Shown here: piece by piece, positions 46,791 through 58,096 of the stretch
Layout of the letters: every line of letters starts with the position of its first letter
Position numbering within the stretch: the first letter of the stretch is position 1
Made by a program: the position numbers and the translations under genes
Assembly (NCBI GenBank): GCA_029532625.1
Contig: JARFXM010000008.1
Location: 124,001 to 188,000 of the forward strand
Length of the DNA: 64,000 nt
From: Lomentospora prolificans
Lineage: Eukaryota; Ascomycota; Sordariomycetes; Microascales; Microascaceae
Reading direction: 5' to 3'
Notes under the pieces: model-generated
The model's input: the letters and a program-made list of their open reading frames with translations, nothing else
Databases searched by the model: none
Told to the model about the DNA's origin: nothing

Positions 46791-49700
46791 CTCCCATGAT
46801 TCGGCGCTAGTTGTACGCGGATAGCTGGCTCGTAACACACTTTCCAGGTGCCTAGGTGGGTTGATGCAAGCGCATCCGGGGTAATGTAATGTGGGCAGCT
46901 GCGGAGACAGCGATCCTTCGTTCAAAGGGGGCTGTTTTTTTAGTTTTTGTTTTTTCTTTTTTTTTTGGTTTCTTTTTTTGCGACGGTTCCGAGTATTCGG
47001 TAGTTTAGAAGCCCGGCGTTTGGGAGGGCTTTGTGGAACAGAGGGACGCCAATTCAGGAGGCTGTGTGGTGGTGGTGGGCATGGATATTCGGGGCCGTCG
47101 GGTCGGTTATGTACTGAGTTAAAAAAAGGGTTGATGGACAGCACAGCTCCCAACGTTGTCGTTTGTGGATGGATTAAAGTTGATGAAAACGATGATAATA
47201 ATCCTCAATGCAAGCGAAAAGTGTCAATAGCCAGACTGCAGGCAGGCGACAAGGTCAGTCAACGTCAGTGCCACCAAAGGGGAGGGACCAAGGGGGAGAC
47301 GGGAAATTCGTCGACCAGGGGCAGATAGGGGAAGCTGATGGTTTGCGAGGAGTTTGGTGGGTCTAGAACCCTTTTGGGGGGGTAGTGGTGAGGCAGGGGA
47401 GATTGAGGTGGTGATGGAACGTTCAATGTTGGGTGCAAAGTATTAGAGGAATTGGACGAGCTCCAAATTGGATAGGAAGAGAGGAAGAACCGCTAGGCTG
47501 ATGAACGAGCATCCACATCAGTATCGGCGTCAGCATCGTCCCACGTGAAATGGGAGAGAGCTTGAGATGATGTTGAGCAGGCTACTACCAGTACATACTC
47601 GGCTCCTTTTGCCCATCCAAACTTGAAGTTCGAGAGGTGTTACTCTGCTAGCGCTGTACTTTTGACATGGCAGCCGCATCTGCAGTGGTTCTCGGTAATA
47701 CTTGCACATGTACTCGTACTCACCTTTGGCCGATGTGATGGCTGGGCCTGGACCCAATATCAATGTACCACAGAATTCGACAGAAGCCTGCTGGCGTAAT
47801 AATACACAATGTACGAAGTCGAGCTGGGAGCCGCAAGTGTCGCTCGCCAGCAGGTGGTGGTGTTAGCGGAAAGAGAAGAGTCGCTCGCCAGCTCAGCTTG
47901 GACCCCCCAGCGAATCTGGAACCAGCGTGTGTCGGATCGAGCAAGGCGGGTTAGTAGATGGGAATTTCCAATCGACGATGAGGTCTCGGATTCTCAACAG
48001 CCCTTATTGCAAGCAAAAGGGGACTTTGTCTTGGGTTAGATAGGTCTTGGGCAGATCAGCGAGGGCAAGGGTTCGCGTGCGCAGAGCTCGCGAGGCAAAG
48101 TTATTCTGTCCGAGGTTTTTGGCGCAGGTTGCCGTCGCGGTCATCGCTGAATCGATTGATTGTCGTCTGGTCCCGAAATGGAATTTGCAGTGACGGCTTG
48201 GCCAGCCGGAAGCAGCGGATTTGAGCCCTTGTCGTCCAGCGGGAGAAGAAGAAGAAAAAATGGGGAACAGTTTCGCACCAAATAAACCAGCGACTGCCAT
48301 CAATCACTGGGCGGAATTCCGATGCGAAATTGCCAATGTGCAAAATAATCCCACGATTCCAGGGTAGACCTGACCTCGAGCTGTCTCAGGTACTTGGATG
48401 AGAGGGACGAGGTTTGCGCGAAGCCCATGGACTTGTGAATGACTGATGGGACAGTGATGCACTTATGATCTGCTTTTTCTCCTGTGTACCTTGCACATCC
48501 CCCGTCCCCATCCCTCCCCGACATGATGTCAAGGGCTGTCCCAAGGGATGCAAGGAGGGAGAGGACAAGGTGAATCAATTTCCTAAACAGCCAGCGGCGG
48601 CGAATTTACTGCCCGACCGTAAGCCAGCCAAGCGGTAGTTGAAAGCGTCGTTCCCTAATAGGAATAAAAAGATTTGAGTGGACGCGAATAGATTGAATCA
48701 GGTCCATTCATTTCATATTATTGCTGGCTCTCCTCAAAAGTCTTTTTTGGACGTGCAAAACCCAGTATGACGTATTGACAACGTGCCGACCTGCAGGCTA
48801 TTTCATTGATGCCATCTCATCCATGAGGAGGATCCCATGCCCGATTATATGCTCCCGTCTGTGGCCACTCTCACGTCGTAACCAGCAATTGGGATTTAAA
48901 CAGTAGACATTGGCGGCTGGCGGCCCGTCCTGCCAAGCTCAAAATCTCCATATCGCTGCTGCATGCGAACTGGATGCCAAAAGCCGAGAGAAACCATCGA
49001 AAATGAGCAAAGGGAAACCAAACACCCGGCCCCGTCGTGGGTGGGAAGTTAGTTACAGCATCCACGGATGGGGAAAATAAACAAATAGAAGGGATTGCAA
49101 CCCGATTCTGTAAGACCTCTGACTCTGATCCTGGTCCAGTCCCAAAAAGCCAGCCATGTGGCGAATGCCGAAAGCAAACAAGAAAGCAAAATCACAAACC
49201 CCCCTGCCGTGGGATTTCTCCCCATGCACACTGCAGGTCCAAGATTCTAAGCGTATGCAAGACAGTCGCCAACCGAACGGATTCCATGTCTCGCCAGCAT
49301 CTACCTGGTTCTTTGTGTCACTGTTCCAACCTTGGTGAGGTTTGGTTCACCAAGCTGTACTCACTCGTGTTCCGAGCTGGGTGGGGGGCATTGTAGGTTT
49401 CTAGGTGGTAGGGAACGCCATAAAGACAAAGGAATGGTGAAGCCTCAAGGCCGCTGTTTAGGAGTCGGAAATACCTAAATCTGATCCTGTTTCGCTTGGA
49501 TATCCCCGAGGAATTGGTTTAAAGAAAACACAACGTAGCTGGCAGTATTACCGGATTGGGATACCCCGGCGGGGACGGGGCGCCACTCATAAAGCTGGCG
49601 AAGATGGTTTGTACGCCTTTGATCAGGGTTAACAAGAGTGCTTCAATCGAGGCACTTGACTCCTGGTGCCCGACCTCGACTACTTCCAGCTAGCTGGCTG

Positions 49701-50061
49701 CCCAGTCGTCAGTCGTGAGCCCTTCTAATTGACCCTTGAAAAAACAAGATGTGCATTGCAAATGACCTGCAAGGATAACTCACGCTCCAGATATTATTAT
49801 CTTTAGCTTGCATCAGGCAAAAGCTTTCCAAACCTTTTGCGCGGCCGCCAAAGCCGCCAGGGATAAACTGGCCCAGCCATATCCACAAAAATCAACCCCG
49901 CCCCCGCCATCAGCTCCATCTCGGATTTCGAATACAGCCAGCAGCCAAAATACTCAAAGCCCAAACCCACCACGGAAACCCAACACCAACAACCTCCTCC
50001 ACGAGAACACGCTCACGACAGGCGCGAGGGGACAAAACAGAAACGCACACAAAAAAAGAAA
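46791..50061. other. Divergent intergenic region, 3.3 kb
   Basis: Separates the WDR44-like gene (minus) from Dom34 (plus), so it holds both promoters. It contains a T-rich tract near 46,930-46,980 and many GCCAGC/GCTGGC motifs, including TAAGCCAGCCAAGCGG at 48,613-48,640, identical over 16 nt to one near 36,667. No gene with a recognisable product was found; short frames on both strands lack domains. Confidence 0.5.
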
Positions 50062-51273
50062 ATGAAGCTCCTCCGCACATCCCGAGGCGGAGACCTCTCC
50101 GAACACGCGCTAACCCTCCAAGCAGAGGAAGCCGACGACATGTGGAACGCCTACAACATCATCCTCCCCGCCGACATTGTCCGCGCCGAAACCACCCGCA
50201 ACGTGTCCCACGTCACCGCCCTCGGCGCCGCCCAGACCCAGCGCGTCTCCTGCGTCCTCTCGATAGCGGCCGAGTCCACCTTCTTCGACCCCACCGTCAC
50301 GGAGCTGCACGTCAAGGGCCGCATCGTGTCCGAGACGTCGGTCGCGAGCATGGGCCAGTACCACACCCTGCGCTTGCAGCTGGGCAAACCCTTTACGATA
50401 GATCGACCCGACGGTTGGGATTCCGTGTCCAAGACGATGCTCAACGCTGCTCTGAGGGTGGACAAGGACGGCGCCGTGGCCGCCGTGGTCATGCAGGAGG
50501 GGTTGGCGAATATCTGCCTCGTGACGGAGTCGCGGACCATTCTGCTGCAGAGATTGGAACGCAAGGTCCCGAGCAAAAGGGATAATGCGAAGCAGCTATC
50601 CGAAGGCATGCGGGCGTTTTACGACCTTGTACTTTCGAATTTAATACGCGAAATTGATTTCGAGAACCCGAGACCGCTGCTTCTCGCGAGCCCCGGCTTC
50701 GTCGCGACCGACTTCAAGAACTACATTGGCACCCAAGCCGTCAAAAGCGAGAGGCCCAACAAGGTCCTCCTAGGCATCATGAACAACACCACGATACTCC
50801 ATTCGCCCAGCGGACACCTCCACAGCCTCAACGACGTCCTCAAGAGCCGCGAGGTAGCCGCGACCATGAAGGACATGCGCTTTACGAAAGAGGCCCAATA
50901 CATCAACCAGTTCTACGACATGCTACGCAAGGAAGACAGCCGCGCCTGGTACGGCGCCACCAGCGTCGAAAAGGTCATCAACGAGGGCGCCGTCGGCGTC
51001 GGCGGCGTGCTCCTCATCAGCGACTCGCTCTTCCGCAGCCAGGATACGGATACCCGCAAGAAGTACGTGGCGCTCGTGGAAAAGGTCACGAGCGGTGGAG
51101 GGGAGGCGCGCATTCTGAGCAGCGCGCACGAGTCTGGCCAGAGATTGAACATGCTGGGAGATATCGCGGCGATCCTGACGTATCCGGTGTATGAGCTTGA
51201 GGAGGACGACGAGGACGAGGCGCAGGCGATTGAAAACGAGGTGGAGAGGCCTCTGGAAGGTAGTATAATATAG
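50062..51273 (+). CDS. dom34: Dom34/Pelota ribosome-rescue factor
   Basis: An intronless gene of 403 residues, the usual family length. The N-terminal Sm-like domain runs from MKLLRTSRGGDLSEHALTLQ to about residue 130, including ADDMWNAYNIILPADIVRAETTR. The central eRF1-2 domain (VAAVVMQEGLANICLVTES) has no GGQ motif, as expected for Pelota proteins, which do not hydrolyse peptidyl-tRNA. The C-terminal eRF1-3 domain includes GAVGVGGVLLISDSLFRS and ends in an acidic tail. With Hbs1 it recognises stalled ribosomes in the cytoplasm, splits them and supports no-go and non-stop mRNA decay. The start has an A at -3 (AAAATGAAG). No oddities. Confidence 0.97.
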   Translation: MKLLRTSRGGDLSEHALTLQAEEADDMWNAYNIILPADIVRAETTRNVSHVTALGAAQTQRVSCVLSIAAESTFFDPTVTELHVKGRIVSETSVASMGQYHTLRLQLGKPFTIDRPDGWDSVSKTMLNAALRVDKDGAVAAVVMQEGLANICLVTESRTILLQRLERKVPSKRDNAKQLSEGMRAFYDLVLSNLIREIDFENPRPLLLASPGFVATDFKNYIGTQAVKSERPNKVLLGIMNNTTILHSPSGHLHSLNDVLKSREVAATMKDMRFTKEAQYINQFYDMLRKEDSRAWYGATSVEKVINEGAVGVGGVLLISDSLFRSQDTDTRKKYVALVEKVTSGGGEARILSSAHESGQRLNMLGDIAAILTYPVYELEEDDEDEAQAIENEVERPLEGSII

Positions 51274-52215
51274 TGAGTGACATTTGAATAAACATAAAAC
51301 GCTGTTGATACCCGGATTTAGTTGGTGTCCGCGCTTTTGTCCGCTGGCCCTCGGCCGAATGTCGCAATTTCGTCAGTCTGGCTGGCTGGCTGGCTGGCTG
51401 GCGATGATGCCCCTCCAAAACTACCCCGCAATCGGTCGTTTTTTTGAGGGGGAATTTCGATAAATTCCTACCCTTCCAGCCAGGCTGCCATGACATCACG
51501 GCTGGCTATTGATGCAAATGTGTCGACAAGACGCCGATCGGGTGGGGCGACTCATTCCTGAAGTACAAAGATGGGTCTTTTCCGTCCTCTCAACTTCTGT
51601 CGGGAAAAGCTTGCCAACAAGGTGGACCATATGGTGTTGCAAATATCTGATATTAGCTTCGTGTACTTCGTAAGGGCCGCAAGGGTGGCCTCAAGTGCTC
51701 CGAAAATGAGCCAGCCATACTTGCGTCAAATGCCAGCGAGAACCATCAAGAAACCCCCTCAAATCGCATCATAACCAGATACTGCTCCTCCGAATCGGCG
51801 CAAAAGAAATCCACCGCTTTGTCATGTCATGGGTTCTCTCTTTTCAAGCTCGCGCTCATTCGAACTCCGCTAAAGTCTTGCTACCCACATCTCCCTCAAA
51901 ATGACGTGCGTGCAAGCCTATCCAGATTCGGCCAATGCTGGCCTTCATGGCGAGCTCGCAATCATGACCTATATAATACAACCCAGGAGCCATGAGCCCC
52001 GGAAACGGCAATGTGTGATGGCACATTGATCCCCACTCCCCCAGTCGGCCTTTTCTTTTCTTACAAATCGAACCCATCAAGCTCCTCTTTTCGGCCCTTG
52101 TATCTCGAGCCCTCCTTGTACAATTATACCTCGCAGTCCCCCTTCTATTATTCCACGTATACGAAAAGCTTCATTTTTTCCAGAATTTAAACCAGTACCG
52201 CACCTAGAGAACAAA
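51274..52215. promoter_or_regulatory. Intergenic region with the aldo-keto reductase promoter
   Basis: 942 nt between same-strand genes. Contains the (CTGG)n tract at 51378-51402. The last ~150 nt are pyrimidine-rich leader sequence before the aldo-keto reductase start. No gene seen. Confidence 0.5.
51378..51402 (+). repeat. (CTGG)6 microsatellite
   Basis: Six uninterrupted CTGG units followed by C. It lies about 100 nt after the Dom34 stop and is an expanded form of the CTGGC motif common in intergenic DNA here. Confidence 0.95.
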
Positions 52216-53310
52216 ATGGCTCCCCTCACCCTCCAGTCTAAAATCAAGCTTAACAGCGGCCACGAGATCCCACACCTCGGTTATGGTGTAAGTTTCGTTC
52301 CAGGGTCCCCTTGTCTCCCTCGATCCAGAATCATGAAATCCTTTGCTAACAACGCACCCCGTACAGGTCTGGCAGACGTAAGAGCACTCTCAAAAATCAA
52401 TATGCATCACGCCATTCTAACGCATCGTGGACAGCCCCGCCGATCAAGCCGAGGAAGTTTGCACTGACGCTCTCAACCACGGCTACCGCCATGTTAGTGC
52501 CTCTCAGCCGGGCCACCCGGCGCTCCCGAGTCTCCCCGGCTTTCTGCTAACACGATCGCGCTCCACTAGATTGATTCCGCCGCCGTCTACAAGAACGAGG
52601 CCGGCTGCGGCGCCGCCATCCGCAAGATCGACAAGACCATCCCCCGCTCCGAGATCTTCTTCACGTCCAAGGTCCCCGGCCGCGGCCTCAACTACGATGA
52701 TGCCAAGGCCCAGGTGCAGCGCACCCTCCAGGAGACTGGCCTCGAGTACATCGATCTGATGCTCCTGCACGCTCCCTATGGCGGATCCGAGGGTCGCAAG
52801 GGCGCGTGGAAGGCTCTCGTCGAGGCTGTCGAGGAGGGCAAGGTCAAGTCCATTGGTGTGAGCAATTACGGCGTTCACCACCTTGATGAATTGGAGCAGC
52901 ACATCGCCGAGCTCGAGAAGGAGCGCGGTGGAAAGGGCAAGGGTGGTGTCTTGAGCGTCGGCCAGTGGGAGATCCACCCTTGGCTTCCCCGCAATGACAT
53001 TACCGAGTGGTGTAAGAAGCGCAATGTGGCTGTTGAGGCGTACAGCCCCATTGTTAGGGGTGAACGCTGGGGCGAGAAGGCCGTGGTAGAGCTTTCGAAG
53101 AAGTACAACAAGTCGGAGGCGCAGATCCTTCTCCGGTGGAGCTTGCAGAAGGGTTACATCCCGCTTCCCAAGAGTGTCACTCACTCCAGGATCCTAGAGA
53201 ATGCCGACTTGTACGACTTTGAGCTTACTCCTGAGGAGGTCGCCAATTTGGAGACCAAGGAGTACTCTCCTGTTTGCTGGGATCCTACTGTTAGCCCTCT
53301 CAAGGACTAA
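52216..53310 (+). CDS. Aldo-keto reductase
   Basis: Four exons join in phase: 52216..52287, an 11-nt microexon 52367..52377, 52435..52492 and 52570..53310, giving 293 residues. The catalytic tetrad is visible: D49 and Y54 (GYRHIDSAAVYKNE), K81 (FFTSKVPG) and H114 (YIDLMLLHAPYG). Later signatures are KVKSIGVSNYGVHHLDEL, VEAYSPIV and the cofactor-binding ILLRWSLQKGYIPLPKSV. It is a cytosolic NADPH-dependent reductase of carbonyl compounds of the xylose reductase/GCY1/YPR1 type. The substrate cannot be told from sequence alone. The microexon encodes VWQ plus two bases of the next Thr codon; without it the frame and the conserved G-x-G-V-W-Q start of the barrel are lost, so the splice model is well supported. 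Confidence 0.95.
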
Positions 53311-53766
53311 GCTGATTTGAGGGTCATCATGGGCAACATTTACACAAGACAGATAGACCAAGCCTTGATTAATTGATTGATTTGAATTAAATAAATACGA
53401 ACAAAATATAGAAATGAATGCCCCTCTTTTCCTCTATTCACTTGTGGACATGCGGCCATTTAACTCTTTACACAGCTTGTCCTTGCTTGTGGAGAATGGC
53501 ACGTGACGACGCTCCCGTCCCGCGAAACAAGTGAAGCAGCACAAACAATCCAACGCGGTTCAGACTCCATCTCTCAACCCTCGGCGTGAAATAACCATTG
53601 CACATGTGTCAATGCAAGCAATCAGCTTCGACACTACTGCTCCTCTAGATCAGCTCCAGCCATGGATCTGACCATGTATACTGTAGAGAAGTCACGTTAA
53701 CCCATTTGCTTTGTTCCAATTCCCCACCATTCTCCATCAGCGACCCCTCGAGACGCGTCCTCAACA
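53311..53766. promoter_or_regulatory. Intergenic region
   Basis: 456 nt between same-strand genes, containing an AT-rich 3' flank (ATTAATTGATTGATTTGAATT, near 53,370) and the promoter of the next gene. No specific sites recognised. Confidence 0.45.
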
Positions 53767-55260
53767 ATGAATTCGCGACAGGCCCGTAAGGTCTACCTTC
53801 AATCGAAACGATCGGATGGCCCGCGGATATCTAGAGAAGAAGAGTTACGGCTAGAAAGACAAGAGCAGGAAAGGATCCGAGAGGAAGAAGCCCAGCGTCA
53901 GGCGAGGGCACGAGCTGCCGCTGCGCGAGAACGAAAGCGAGCTCGGGAAGAAGAGATCCGCCGCGAAAGGAAACGGAATGGATTGCCAGTCGTCCAGCCA
54001 CGGGCTAGCCAGAACACCATCACCTGGTTTGCTCGGAAGCCAGCCCCGAAGCCCCCTTCAAATCTAGACAAGCTTGTGGAGGAACCGGAGGACGATATGT
54101 TAGAGGCACCCGAGCCTGCACTAAGGGCCCAGCCAGGGTCGCCGCCAAAGGATCAAGGGAATGACCCTTTTAAAAGAGGTGCTAGCGACACGGATGCCGC
54201 TGGTGAGGGTCGGATAGCCAGATGCCAGGACCAGACTATAAACGAAGAGCGATCCGGTGATTGCGCAGGGGATAGTACAGATGATATCCAGGCAATCCTC
54301 GGGCTATCCACCCAGGACCTAGCCGAGGACTTTGACGATATATTTCCTAGTGGTACGCAAATAGCTCAGGAGATCGCAGCAGCCGACAATAGACGCGCGG
54401 TTTCTGAGAACACCACTCTCCAGCCGGCCCTACGGGAAGCATTAGATCCTCCGGCTAAGACGGAAATCGATCCAAACGTGTCATTCGGCCTCACATTTCT
54501 TTCCACCCAGGATCTCGAATTTACCCCCGGTGAACTCCTTGAGATCGACGGCCCCCCTTCCGTCCAGGAGCAGGCTAAGGTCGCCGAGTCAAATATAAAT
54601 CCACCAAACACTGAGGCTCAACCTCTTACATGCCGCCCCGCTACTATCTCGCATGCGACAACTGAGCGTAATAAGGGAGAAGCGATCCCATCCGTGCCGC
54701 TTTTATCCACGCAAGATCTTGATCTTTTATCCGACGATCTATCCATTCCAGGATCCACAGAGCCCGTCCCTCCGTCCGATACTCACTATCCTCTGGCGAA
54801 GTCATCTCTCAACCCGTGTGCGGAATATCCGCCTAGTCCCAAAACACCTGTTCCTGTCGCTTCTGTGAAGACACCCACTCCCTCGTCTCCGGCCGAAGAG
54901 CCGGAACCGTTCTTCACGGCCAGCGGTACCAACGAGCTAATATCCCTTGCGATCCTGCGGAGTCGCCGAACCGCAGAGATAGAGAGGAATGCTTGGAAGC
55001 CAAGCCAGGCAAAGAAGGCCAAGACAAAAGCGAAGGCGCAACCGGTCAACGAGGCACCGGCTAAGCAGACGCCTACTCCGGCCCCAGGAAAGGAGAACGA
55101 GGCGCCTAGGCAGGGAACAAAGCGGCCCAGGTCCACGCCGACCAAGCCACGGTCGAAGCTTGCACGCGTTAAGAGCGACTACGAAGATCAGTGGTGGGAC
55201 GAGCTGGACGATAGAGACTGGGCTAGCATATTGGACGCTACGTCGGGTAATCAATTATGA
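53767..55260 (+). CDS. Fungal protein with basic coiled coil, PIP-like box and STQDL repeats
   Basis: An intronless frame of 497 residues that I cannot assign to a named protein. Residues 20-72 are a highly charged Glu/Arg helix, likely coiled coil. Residues 82-89 read QNTITWFA, a near match to the PCNA-interacting (PIP) box Q-x-x-I-x-x-aromatic-aromatic. The short motif STQDL occurs three times (181-185, 246-250, 314-318), each after Leu and within acidic surroundings. A helical block SGTNELISLAILRSRRTAEI follows at about 380-410, then a Lys/Pro-rich segment and a conserved-looking acidic/aromatic C-terminus (YEDQWWDELDDRDWASIL). The composition suggests a nuclear, mostly disordered scaffold, possibly tied to DNA replication or repair. 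This is inference from motifs only. Confidence 0.75.
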   Translation: MNSRQARKVYLQSKRSDGPRISREEELRLERQEQERIREEEAQRQARARAAAARERKRAREEEIRRERKRNGLPVVQPRASQNTITWFARKPAPKPPSNLDKLVEEPEDDMLEAPEPALRAQPGSPPKDQGNDPFKRGASDTDAAGEGRIARCQDQTINEERSGDCAGDSTDDIQAILGLSTQDLAEDFDDIFPSGTQIAQEIAAADNRRAVSENTTLQPALREALDPPAKTEIDPNVSFGLTFLSTQDLEFTPGELLEIDGPPSVQEQAKVAESNINPPNTEAQPLTCRPATISHATTERNKGEAIPSVPLLSTQDLDLLSDDLSIPGSTEPVPPSDTHYPLAKSSLNPCAEYPPSPKTPVPVASVKTPTPSSPAEEPEPFFTASGTNELISLAILRSRRTAEIERNAWKPSQAKKAKTKAKAQPVNEAPAKQTPTPAPGKENEAPRQGTKRPRSTPTKPRSKLARVKSDYEDQWWDELDDRDWASILDATSGNQL

Positions 55261-55838
55261 TTTTTTTTGGGCATACAATGGGTTTTTGGGGCATGGGCAA
55301 GGGCATGATAGATTTGGAGACTAGAGTCAGATGATACCCCCCACATGAATGATGAAATATGAAGCATTACACGATGCAAGCCTAGCACGGCAATTACTTT
55401 TCCCCTGCGTAATATGACCAGCAATCATGATGAGTCTGATTCTCCGTACATTGTCGATATTTCTCACCATACCAACTATGTGTGCTTGACGATATGCCTA
55501 AGATAGACCCGCTGTTGCCAGACGACTACAGATCCATTGCCATTTCTTTCGCATTTCCCAACATGTTTTCCCTTATGCCACCCTATCGTCCAAATAAAGT
55601 TCACTGTTGCCGTAAACAGCCAGCAGTATTACAACCCGATGCTGGCCATCGGCACACATGCAGAATTCTCGCCAAAAAACAAAAACAATCGTCGTCCCAC
55701 ATGCCGCAACCCCTTTGGCGTCCCACTTAGTGATGGATTAGCACGATTCAATAGGTCCACGACAAAACATTCCCTGCTTTCGAAGCCTCCACAAGTGCAT
55801 TTCCACCACTGGACTTTCATCAACAAGCGGAGCAAAAA
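55261..55838. other. Intergenic region before the tRNA gene
   Basis: 578 nt with no gene seen. It holds the 3' flank of the STQDL-repeat gene and the 5' flank of tRNA-His. Confidence 0.5.
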
Positions 55839-55910
55839 GCTCAAGTCGTATAGTGGTTAGTACGTCACGTTGTGGCCGTGAAAACGGAGGTTCGATTCCT
55901 CCCTTGGGCA
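55839..55910 (+). tRNA. tRNA-His(GTG)
   Basis: A full cloverleaf can be drawn. The acceptor stem GCTCAAG pairs with CTTGGGC (one T-G wobble). The D-arm includes TAGTGGTTAG. The anticodon stem TCACG/CGTGA encloses the loop TTGTGGC with anticodon GTG at 55872-55874. The T-arm is GGAGG-TTCGATT-CCTCC. There is no intron. It decodes histidine codons CAC/CAT. A discriminator base A follows at 55910; the extra 5' G of mature tRNA-His is added after transcription. A pol III T-run terminator follows at 55919-55928. Confidence 0.96.
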
Positions 55911-55918
55911 ACAATTCC

Positions 55919-55928
55919 TTTTTTTTTT
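55919..55928 (+). terminator. Pol III terminator of tRNA-His
   Basis: A run of ten T residues starting 9 nt after the tRNA, the standard RNA polymerase III stop. Confidence 0.9.
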
Positions 55929-57234
55929 CTCGTCTTCGGCTTCGTGGGATTGAAGTCGATATTTGACCCTGGCTTAGGGTTTTTTTTTTTTCTCCTTTTT
56001 TTTTTTTTGTTCCCTTTTTTTCTCTTCTTCCTTTGTTTTCAATTGTCGCCTTTGGGATTGCGAGGCTGGTAATAATAGCGTACAATACGTCGAGTAAAGA
56101 TGCAATTCCGAGTGGACACCACCCACGGAGCGTCGAGAGCTGCAACACCAGAAATTCGAGACCAGACCCCAAGCTTTGCATCGTGGAAAGATATATTGTA
56201 CAACCCGTATAAGCTAAGCCAGTGAGATGACAAAAGTGATGATCCTGCATTATCCTCGACAACGCCCAAGGCAGCCCACCCCCCTTTCCTGCGGGTTCCG
56301 ATCTCTTCACTACCCACAAGAGCCCCAACGCCGCCAAATCCGATTTAAAGTTCCCGAAGCCAAATGAGCTCGCCAAAAACAGCCAGCCGGTTTCTTATTA
56401 TTATATCCTGCTTCTCCATGCCCTTGACGCACGACCCCAATGGCCGCAATCGACCAGCAGAGCGTTCGAATCTGGCTGTCCTCCTGGACCTATCTGCTGC
56501 AGAAGCACGAGAGCGTCTTGCACGGTGCTCGCGATAAGAACCCCTGTGGGTACTCCCACGCTCGCGATGAGGACTCGGCGAGGTGGGTATAGAGGTGGAG
56601 CAAGAGAGCTCTCTGGTACACCCGGCCCGTCGCAATCTGCTCGGCGCTGGCTCCAGGATACAGGGAAGTCATGATCATCAGGGGACGAGATGGCAGAAGA
56701 ACGAGAGGGAAGAAGAGTGAAAGCGCAGCTCCAGGACTTCCAAGCGGATCGTTGACGGGCTCAAGTCGCAGAGCGTGGGAAGTAGCCAGTAGTTACGCAT
56801 TTCGATAACCTATGAGGAGGTAGATCTGGATTAGCAGGTGTGGGAACCTATCTGCCCCGGGACTCAATAGGAGGGGAGGTTGAGATAAGGAGTCATAGAA
56901 GATGCTCTGAGATAGACTAACTTTCGCGAAGAAGTGGGTCTTGAGAGATAGTGGTCCAGTAGTCTTAGTACCGGATGCCCCCGGATCTATAAATGGCCTC
57001 CCCTCGCTATATCCCCTCATCTTTAAGCACACGATAGAAAGTGTCACTATGCCTAATTCTGACAGGGAATGGGGTATCACACTAAATGACATGGATTCAG
57101 ACTACGTATCACGCACTTCTTTAGTCAAAGGCTTGAGCCATCATCCTGGATATTGGGCGACCATCGTCATAGTGAGGGGTAATAGAAGTCATACCGATGC
57201 CCTTGTAACTTGGATGCTCTTTAGTTAACGTTCA
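55929..57234. other. Intergenic stretch, homopolymer-rich then featureless
   Basis: Begins with T-rich tracts (55,980-56,035). The rest shows short frames without domains or splice chains. The DUF3176 remnant stops abruptly at its right end. Confidence 0.45.
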
Positions 57235-58096
57235 GTTGGGCAGCTCACTGTCATGTGACCCTGCAGTTGGTCGGCGAAGGCCGAGACAGCGTCTGTTATG
57301 GTCTTGGTGACGTCGAGCGCATTCTTTTCCGTCCAGGACCGGTTGGCGCCGATGCTGGCGCGGCCGACGTCTCCTACCTAGTGGCTCGTGCAGTCGAGTG
57401 CTTGTTGGGTGAAAGGAAAAGTTAGAAAGCTGAGCATGCATACATAGCACGCCCGCGATGGTGACTGGGTGTCTACCATTGATATCGCGCCACGAGCCAA
57501 CTGGAACCCAGAATCCACGACTTGCGAGATCGAGAACGTGAAAACCGCTAAGCGGCCGGGGTCTAGTCCTGTCGTAATACATGTGCCACTTCCGCTGACC
57601 CAGGGACTCGGACAGAGGGACCATAAAGTAAGCCGTAGCCACGGTCGTCAAGAAGGCCAGCAAGGTGTTTAGAGTAAGTTTCAATGGGCCCCTCAGGCGG
57701 AGTTTTCTGGGTCGTATAGCCGTAGTAATACGACGATGATTGCTTGTATTATCTGGGTCAGAAGCGGAGCTTCACGCGCATGTTTTGCCGCGCCAAACTC
57801 ACCTACGAACAAGGCGAAACTGCCGACGCAGTAGAGCATCTCAGGCACCCAGCTCCGTCCGATGTTCCATTTTGGTTTCTGGAGCGAGGACTGCGCCGAT
57901 CCGTGATTCATGAGCGGGCTAGTCGAGTCTCCGGAGATGTGGTTAGGCAAAATGTCTCCTGCGGCGAGACCTGGCGCGTTCAAAGATAATAGACGCCCTC
58001 GGAAACCCTACCCGGCACATCTCCGCTGCCCGCTATTACTTGCCGCGCTTCTAGGGGACGATAGCCCTTGTGCTGGGCCGGTAACATGGGAGCCAT
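57235..58096 (-). pseudogene. Truncated, frameshifted DUF3176-domain gene
   Basis: From an ATG at 58096 (MAPMLPAQHKGYRPLEARQ) a splice over a short intron leads to GLAAGDILPNHISGD and then the DUF3176 transmembrane entry NIGRSWVPEMLYCVGSFALF. A further intron brings in IIVVLLRLYDPENS. The next family block, LTLNTLLAFLTTVATAYF and MVPLSESLGQRKWHMYY, continues in another frame after a 1-base shift near 57,690, with stops in the first frame. Further on, FHVLDLASRGFW is followed by a TAG at 57378-57380 where CAG would fit (a RIP-type C-to-T). The frame ends near 57,235 without the large extracellular domain or last helix. It is therefore dead. DUF3176 proteins are fungal membrane proteins of unknown function. 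Confidence 0.7.
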
